Part shown: in pieces, positions 6,889 to 10,267 of the stretch | How the letters are laid out: each line of letters opens with the position of its first letter | Numbering within the stretch: the first letter of the stretch is position 1 | Assembly (NCBI GenBank): GCA_947624075.1 | Contig: CANQIM010000030.1 | Span: forward strand, 1-10,267 | Reading direction: 5' to 3' | Length of the DNA: 10,267 nt | Source: an uncultured Bacilli bacterium | Lineage (GTDB): Bacteria > Bacillota_I > Bacilli_A > RF39 > UBA660 | Translations under genes and position numbers: made by a program | Notes under the pieces: generated by a model | Database searches by the model: none | Told to the model about the DNA's origin: nothing | The model's input: only the letters and a program-made list of their open reading frames with translations

Positions 6889-7482
6889 ATGTTTAAAAAG
6901 AAAAACAATGAGATAAAAAATTTAATTGCTCAAACAAAGAAAAAGGAAAAAATAAAAAAAGAACATGTCGATGTAAAATGGATTATTGAAATCGTTATTA
7001 TTACATTTGTCATTTCTATTATTATGGCCTTTATCTCACAAACAACTATTCCTAATTTGACTTTGTTACTAGGAGTTTTAATTACTTTTATTTTTATCTT
7101 TTTAGGAATTATTTTTGATATTGTGGGAGTAGCCGTAACTTCTTCTGATGAAGCAGTATTTCATTCCATGAATTCTAGAAAAGTTAAAGGTGCTAACGTC
7201 GCTGTAAAGTTTAAGAAAAATGCCGAAAAAGTATCAAGCTTTTGCTGTGATGTCATTGGCGATATCTGTGGTGTAGTATCTGGTGCTTCTGCCACATCCA
7301 TCGCCGCCATATTAGTAACTAAATATAATTTTGATTTATTAATCACAGGTCTTATAGTAACAGCTATAGTATCTTCCTTAACAATCGGTGGCAAAGCAAT
7401 TGGCAAAAGTTTTGCCATTAATAAAAGTGACATCATTCTCTATGAATTTGCAAAGTTTGTATCGAATTTTTACAAAGGCTAA
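6889..7482 (+). CDS. oapA: OLE-associated membrane protein OapA
   Basis: This ~197-residue protein has a Lys-rich cytoplasmic N-terminus (~1-30) and four predicted membrane segments (about 31-50, 55-83, 120-143 and 147-168), the layout described for OapA. The segment SSFCCDVIGDICGVVSG carries a DxxxD motif (D121, D125), the motif reported as essential for OapA function in Bacillus halodurans. The flanking FDIVGVAVTSSDE and KVKGA segments fit my recollection of the family, some members of which are labelled CorB-like Mg2+/Co2+ transporters. OapA binds OLE RNA and places it at the membrane. ATG 6889 is preferred over GTG 6880 because AGGTG (6878-6882) then lies 6 nt upstream. The gene directly follows the RNA, with its own promoter and terminator. 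In described genomes the neighbours are isoprenoid genes, which are absent here. Confidence 0.82.
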   Translation: MFKKKNNEIKNLIAQTKKKEKIKKEHVDVKWIIEIVIITFVISIIMAFISQTTIPNLTLLLGVLITFIFIFLGIIFDIVGVAVTSSDEAVFHSMNSRKVKGANVAVKFKKNAEKVSSFCCDVIGDICGVVSGASATSIAAILVTKYNFDLLITGLIVTAIVSSLTIGGKAIGKSFAINKSDIILYEFAKFVSNFYKG

Positions 7483-7493
7483 AAGCCTTTTTT
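7474..7493 (+). terminator. Intrinsic terminator of the oapA-like gene
   Basis: AAAGGCT (7474-7480) pairs perfectly with AGCCTTT (7484-7490) around a 3-nt loop, then TTT. The stop codon (7480-7482) lies at the stem-loop junction. Confidence 0.85.
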
Positions 7494-7494
7494 C

Positions 7495-7523
7495 TTGCTT
7501 TTTTATCAAAAAAGTAGTATAAT
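7495..7523 (+). promoter_or_regulatory. Promoter of the kinase-like gene pair
   Basis: TTGCTT (7495-7500), a 17-nt spacer and TATAAT (7518-7523), with no TG extension. It directly follows the oapA terminator and should drive both kinase-like genes. Confidence 0.7.
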
Positions 7524-7562
7524 ATGCGGTATTAAAAAACGAACTAAAAAGGGGAAAAATTT

Positions 7563-8222
7563 ATGCAAATTTACATAGGAAATAAGAAATATAATTTTAC
7601 TTATGAACAACTTTGTTATATGTATCTAGATGAGGGCAGTGAAGCAACAATTTATCGACTTGGTAATAAAGTCTTAAAAATATATAGAAATAATCCTAGT
7701 AAAGTTGTACTTGGTTATGAAACAGCTTCATTATTAATTAAAATAGCTACTAACAATTATCTTTTACCGGAAAAGCCTATTTATGATGAAAATAAAAATT
7801 TTGATGGTTATACTACTACCTACAAAGATAAATACCCTATAAGTCTAATAGCTAAAATGCCTCTTGATAAATTTTTAAAAGAATTAAAAAGTCTTGCTGA
7901 AGATACTGATATATTAACAGAACATGATATTGAAATTTACGATTTAACTTATGAAAATACTATTTATGACGGTCATTTACACATTTGTGATCCCGGTAGT
8001 TTTTTAAAATTATATGGCGAAGCAGTAAATAATTTAAGTGAAAAAAATAGATCTAAATTAAATCTTTATTTATATAAAGAAATTTTAGCAAATTGTCTTG
8101 TACTTTCAAAAAAGAAAAAAGAAAAAATTGCTAATATGGCTGAGTCCTACAATGCAATTGAAGAAATTGAAAAAGATACTTCAAAAACAGTAGGCGCTTT
8201 TGTCAAAAAAATAACAAGGTAG
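7563..8222 (+). CDS. Small protein-kinase-fold protein (first of a tandem pair)
   Basis: The 219-residue protein carries the landmarks of a protein kinase fold in a shortened form. These are a glycine-loop-like DEGSEATIYRLG (23-34), the beta-3 lysine K39 in VLKIY, a candidate helix-C glutamate E53, the catalytic-loop equivalent D127-x4-N132 (DLTYEN, compare DLKPEN) and a DPG in place of DFG (D143). All metal- and ATP-handling residues are therefore present, although the protein is well short of a normal ~260-residue kinase and lacks an obvious activation segment. It has no membrane segment. AAGGGG (7549-7554) about 8 nt upstream supports the ATG. The next gene is a paralog 10 nt downstream. 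Kinase fold is an inference from motifs; activity and substrate are unknown. Confidence 0.6.
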   Translation: MQIYIGNKKYNFTYEQLCYMYLDEGSEATIYRLGNKVLKIYRNNPSKVVLGYETASLLIKIATNNYLLPEKPIYDENKNFDGYTTTYKDKYPISLIAKMPLDKFLKELKSLAEDTDILTEHDIEIYDLTYENTIYDGHLHICDPGSFLKLYGEAVNNLSEKNRSKLNLYLYKEILANCLVLSKKKKEKIANMAESYNAIEEIEKDTSKTVGAFVKKITR

Positions 8223-8232
8223 GTAAAAAAAT

Positions 8233-8934
8233 ATGTTGTGCTACGTTGATAATAAAAAAATAAGGCTCAATCCTTATAATATGAAGTATTCAAAAGAAAT
8301 ATCTACTGTAAAGGGAACAACTTCAGATGTCTATTTGATTAATGATAAAGCTTATAAATTATATCGTCTACCATTTTTATCAGAACCAATTAATAAGGAA
8401 ACTATTCAAGTGATGAAGACAATTAAAACTAAAAGAATCATTTTACCAGAAAATGCTATCTTAAATAAGAAAAGAATAATTATTGGAACTATCTCTCCAT
8501 ACATAGCTGACTTAGGTAGAGATAATTTATTATCATTATCAAAAAGACAATTTATATCGGAAATAAAATTTCTCCAAGAAGATTGTATTTCACTAGGAGA
8601 AGAAAGTATTGGAGTAAGAGACTTAATACTAAGTAATTTTGTCTTCAACAATGGAATTTATTTTATCGATGTAGGAAAGTTTAATATATTAGATAATGAC
8701 CCTAACATTGTCATCTCTGAAAATATAGAAAGATTTAATACATTTTTCATTCATTCATTTCTAATCCCAATGATAAATAAATATTCTAAAAATAAATCTA
8801 AAACAAGTTCTAAAATTATGGATGATTTTTATAGAGATTTACGAAGACAAGTTTCTATTCCTCAAATACTTGAAGAAGATTTTCAAGAAGAAACCTTTGA
8901 AAAGTACTTAATCAAAAAGGCTCGTTTAAAATAA
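8233..8934 (+). CDS. Small protein-kinase-fold protein (second of a tandem pair)
   Basis: This 233-residue paralog of the upstream gene has the same order of motifs: GTTSDVYLI (28-36) in the glycine-loop position, K42 in AYKLY, R129-D130-x4-N135 (RDLILSN, close to HRDLKPEN) and DVG (D146) in place of DFG. Sequence identity to its neighbour looks low outside these positions, so the duplication is old or the two form a functional pair. Its ribosome binding site overlaps the stop codon of the first gene (AGGTAGG around 8217-8223, ATG at 8233), indicating coupled translation. There is no membrane segment, and the C-terminus is charged (Lys/Arg/Glu-rich). Whether it phosphorylates anything is unknown. 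Its stop lies 2 nt from that of the convergent XRE gene. Confidence 0.6.
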   Translation: MLCYVDNKKIRLNPYNMKYSKEISTVKGTTSDVYLINDKAYKLYRLPFLSEPINKETIQVMKTIKTKRIILPENAILNKKRIIIGTISPYIADLGRDNLLSLSKRQFISEIKFLQEDCISLGEESIGVRDLILSNFVFNNGIYFIDVGKFNILDNDPNIVISENIERFNTFFIHSFLIPMINKYSKNKSKTSSKIMDDFYRDLRRQVSIPQILEEDFQEETFEKYLIKKARLK

Positions 8935-8936
8935 AT

Positions 8937-9128
8937 CTATTTTTTTATATAATTTATTATATCTTTTTCATCAACATTTAATGCTTTTATTAATTTCTTT
9001 ATGGTTTCAAATTTTGCGTCTTTATCTTTACCATTTTCTATTCTTTGTAAATTTCTCCATGAAATTCCTGCTATTTCTGCAAGTTTTTCAAGACTATAAC
9101 CCCTTTTTAATCTATATTCTTTTAACAT
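8937..9128 (-). CDS. XRE-family helix-turn-helix transcriptional regulator
   Basis: The 63-residue protein is essentially a bare Cro/C1-type DNA-binding domain. Helix 2 is near residues 12-20 (SLEKLAEIA) and the recognition helix near 23-31 (SWRNLQRIE), followed by the usual ENGK turn. A longer frame extends upstream to 9188, but ATG 9128 is preferred because AGGTGA (minus strand, 9133-9138) sits 5 nt before it and the protein then begins directly with the domain. The gene diverges from the tail-collar-like gene, and the spacer holds three TATGAC-N6-GTCATA sites, one over its own likely promoter. It therefore probably represses itself and its neighbour. Such proteins act as dimers; no effector domain is present. 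Confidence 0.85.
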   Translation of the reverse strand: MLKEYRLKRGYSLEKLAEIAGISWRNLQRIENGKDKDAKFETIKKLIKALNVDEKDIINYIKK

Positions 9129-9137
9129 ATAATCACC

Positions 9138-9155
9138 TATGACAATAATGTCATA
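9138..9155. promoter_or_regulatory. Operator O1 (TATGAC-N6-GTCATA) upstream of the XRE gene
   Basis: A perfect 6-bp inverted repeat with a 6-nt spacer. On the minus strand it covers the likely -10 (TATGAC, 9150-9155) and start region of the XRE gene and abuts its ribosome binding site, a position suited to autorepression. Confidence 0.65.
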
Positions 9156-9179
9156 TTTTTTTTGAAAAATGTATGTCTC
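9150..9179 (-). promoter_or_regulatory. Weak candidate promoter of the XRE gene
   Basis: On the minus strand, GAGACA (9174-9179) and TATGAC (9150-9155) are 18 nt apart, each matching consensus at four of six positions. The -35 lies in operator O2 and the -10 in operator O1. Confidence 0.4.
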
Positions 9180-9189
9180 ACATGTCATA
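9172..9189. promoter_or_regulatory. Operator O2 (imperfect copy) between the divergent promoters
   Basis: TATGTC-N6-GTCATA differs from O1 and O3 by one base in the left arm. It sits 8 nt upstream of the -35 of the rightward promoter and over the -35 of the leftward one. Confidence 0.5.
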
Positions 9190-9196
9190 AAAAATA

Positions 9197-9225
9197 TTGA
9201 CTTTTGGCTAATAATGGGTTATATT
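9197..9225 (+). promoter_or_regulatory. Promoter of the tail-collar-like gene
   Basis: TTGACT (9197-9202), a 17-nt spacer and TATATT (9220-9225). The predicted start (~9232) falls inside operator O3. Confidence 0.7.
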
Positions 9226-9226
9226 T

Positions 9227-9252
9227 TTATTATGACATATAAGTCATAATAA
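9227..9252. promoter_or_regulatory. Operator O3 over the start site of the tail-collar-like gene
   Basis: TTATTATGAC and GTCATAATAA form a perfect 10-bp inverted repeat with the spacer ATATAA. It contains the same TATGAC-N6-GTCATA core as O1. Its place just after the -10 box fits a repressor site. Confidence 0.7.
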
Positions 9253-9276
9253 AGACATGGTTAGGGTGTGTATTAG

Positions 9277-10068
9277 ATGAATAAGAAAAATTATGAAAAT
9301 TATAAAAATTTAAGCAAAACTATGAATATAAAAATAATAACTGCCTTTATATTGGGTGCAGTAATATCAATAGCCTCATCTTATGCTTTAGCCGAAACAT
9401 TGATAAAAAGTGCGGATGTTTCATACGTTGATAATTCTAAATTAGGCGCAACCAATGTTCAAGCCGCAATCGATGGAACCTGTACAAAGTTTAGTACAGA
9501 GTTACAAAGTTTTTTATTGAAGGTATATCCAGTAGGAAGTATTTATATAAGCTATAATAGTACTAACCCAGGAACACTATTTGGCGGAACATGGGAAAAC
9601 TATGGAAATGGAAGAGTGCTAAAGGGAATAAATAGTGGGACAGCAGGCACAACAGGGGGATCATCAACAGTTACATTATCTACGTCTAATTTACCAGCTC
9701 ATACTCACACCTACGACAAAGCCAATGCTAATACTGGTTCACACACGTTAACAATTGCTGAGATGCCAGCTCATACACATGGTTTTGATGCTCCTGGATC
9801 TAATGGTAGAGCATTTGTAATAGATGGAGATACTAATAATGAGTATCTGCCAAATGGTGAAGGCTTTGCATCTGTGAAAGGTGCCAGTTGGTTTTATCAA
9901 TATAATAAGGTCGTTGCCAACATAGCTAATACTGGAGGTGGAGGAGGTCACACCCATCCAATTTCGACAACTTCAACAAATACTGGTGTAACAGGTTCAT
10001 CTACTCCAACTGCAATAAACGTTCAAGATCCTTATATCACTGTTTATATGTGGCGAAGGACTAAATAA
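9277..10068 (+). CDS. Secreted or anchored surface protein with phage tail-collar/baseplate (Gp10/Gp12-like) domain
   Basis: The 263-residue protein begins with a basic segment and a hydrophobic stretch (~18-38) ending in YALA-ET, a possible signal peptidase site or membrane anchor. Residues ~47-66 match a short module often seen in surface and fibre proteins (SKLGATNVQAAID). From ~84 to the end it resembles phage baseplate/short-tail-fibre C-terminal domains: YPVGSIYIS, NPGTLFGGTWE, repeated HTH metal-binding motifs (LPAHTH 139-144, MPAHTH 163-168, GGHTHP 223-228) and the family-typical end PYITVYMWRRTK. In phage such domains trimerise and bind receptors, with histidines coordinating metal. 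No other phage genes are seen here, and the leader sequence suggests a host surface protein, perhaps an adhesin. AGGGTG is 8 nt upstream of the ATG. The gene looks less AT-rich than its neighbours, which hints at transfer. Confidence 0.82.
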   Translation: MNKKNYENYKNLSKTMNIKIITAFILGAVISIASSYALAETLIKSADVSYVDNSKLGATNVQAAIDGTCTKFSTELQSFLLKVYPVGSIYISYNSTNPGTLFGGTWENYGNGRVLKGINSGTAGTTGGSSTVTLSTSNLPAHTHTYDKANANTGSHTLTIAEMPAHTHGFDAPGSNGRAFVIDGDTNNEYLPNGEGFASVKGASWFYQYNKVVANIANTGGGGGHTHPISTTSTNTGVTGSSTPTAINVQDPYITVYMWRRTK

Positions 10069-10090
10069 TTATATATAAATTTACATAAAA

Positions 10091-10267
10091 ATGAAATTAA
10101 AATTGTGCGTTAAATTAAGAGGTAACGTCACGATAGATGAAAAACGGGACTTTAAATATATAATTTACACCTTAAAATTGTGGAAGAAAGCCACAGTTTT
10201 TTTGTTGACAAAAAAGGACGGGGGGGGGAGGCTGTCCGAGAATGAAATGTTTTTCAACTATAAAATC
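10091..10267 (+). CDS. Possible partial open frame running off the window edge
   Basis: From ATG 10091 a frame stays open for 59 codons to the window end, beginning MKLKLCVKLRGN. It has no visible ribosome binding site and contains both a terminator-like hairpin and a nine-G run read as three Gly codons. I do not recognise it; a chance frame over intergenic DNA is more likely. Confidence 0.15.
   Translation, partial: MKLKLCVKLRGNVTIDEKRDFKYIIYTLKLWKKATVFLLTKKDGGGRLSENEMFFNYKI
10174..10203 (+). terminator. Intrinsic terminator downstream of the tail-collar-like gene
   Basis: A 10-bp stem with one G-U pair joins 10174-10183 to 10191-10200 around AAGAAAG, with a seven-T run (10197-10203). It lies ~105 nt after the stop codon, so the transcript would have a long 3' untranslated region. 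Confidence 0.8.
10205..10237 (+). other. Orphan -35 box, nine-G run and possible mobile element end
   Basis: TTGACA (10205-10210) directly follows the terminator, as at other promoters here, but no -10 box lies 16-18 nt downstream. Instead there is a run of nine G (10220-10228), then AGGCTGTCC (10229-10237). The latter recalls the GAGGCTGTC-type terminal repeats of some insertion sequences. The window ends too soon to decide. Confidence 0.25.

Noticed and set aside
7161..7436. Antisense open frame opposite the oapA-like gene
   Set aside because: It overlaps the conserved DxxxD region of the sense protein and has no promoter or ribosome binding site.
8406..8651. Antisense open frame opposite the second kinase-like gene
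   Set aside because: It is a shadow of the sense coding region with no initiation signals.
9129..9188. N-terminal extension of the XRE protein
   Set aside because: The extra 20 residues precede the normal domain start, run through operator sequence, and the internal ATG has the better ribosome binding site.
9748..9957. Antisense open frame opposite the tail-collar-like gene
   Set aside because: It is opposite conserved HTH-containing sequence and has no start signals.

Overview
This window looks like chromosomal DNA from a very AT-rich, low-GC Gram-positive bacterium (Bacillota, possibly an uncultured gut or Mollicutes-related lineage). The evidence is AAGGAGG-type ribosome binding sites, sigma-A promoters with TTGACA and extended TGnTATAAT boxes, short U-tract terminators and Firmicute-like proteins. 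Ten genes end in TAA (7) or TAG (3) and none in TGA. Tryptophan is encoded by TGG, so the standard code fits.

Layout. (1) 23-1546 is an in-frame fusion of a Nudix hydrolase to a complete GalE-type UDP-glucose 4-epimerase, closed by a terminator hairpin that contains the stop codon. (2) 1607-3872 is an overlapping two-gene ABC transporter operon: ATPase plus a large membrane subunit. (3) 4051-4752 is a membrane-anchored glucosaminidase-like wall hydrolase, and 4837-6105 is a membrane-anchored HExxH metallopeptidase; each has its own promoter. (4) About 6212-6840 is a protein-free, highly structured ~630-nt RNA gene driven by a consensus promoter and closed by a terminator. Right behind it lies a ~197-aa, four-helix membrane protein (6889-7482) carrying a DxxxD motif. 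I read this pair as OLE RNA and its partner protein OapA. (5) 7563-8222 and 8233-8934 are two coupled, paralogous, very small kinase-fold proteins. (6) 8937-9128 (minus) is a 63-aa XRE-type repressor facing a secreted or anchored phage tail-collar-like surface protein (9277-10068). Three copies of a TATGAC-N6-GTCATA operator lie between them. (7) The right edge holds a terminator, an orphan -35 box, a run of nine G and a sequence that may be the end of a mobile element; a possible partial frame runs off the edge.

The genes do not form one pathway. The shared theme is the cell envelope: sugar nucleotide supply, an ABC exporter, a wall hydrolase, a membrane protease, a membrane RNA-protein complex and an adhesin-like protein. 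The strongest item is the OLE/OapA locus. In described genomes OLE RNA is reported as an abundant membrane-associated RNP linked to alcohol, cold and Mg2+ stress. Here it has its own promoter, an internal terminator before oapA, and no isoprenoid genes next to it. The OLE and OapA identifications rest on context, size, structure and motifs read by eye; no covariance or profile search was run.
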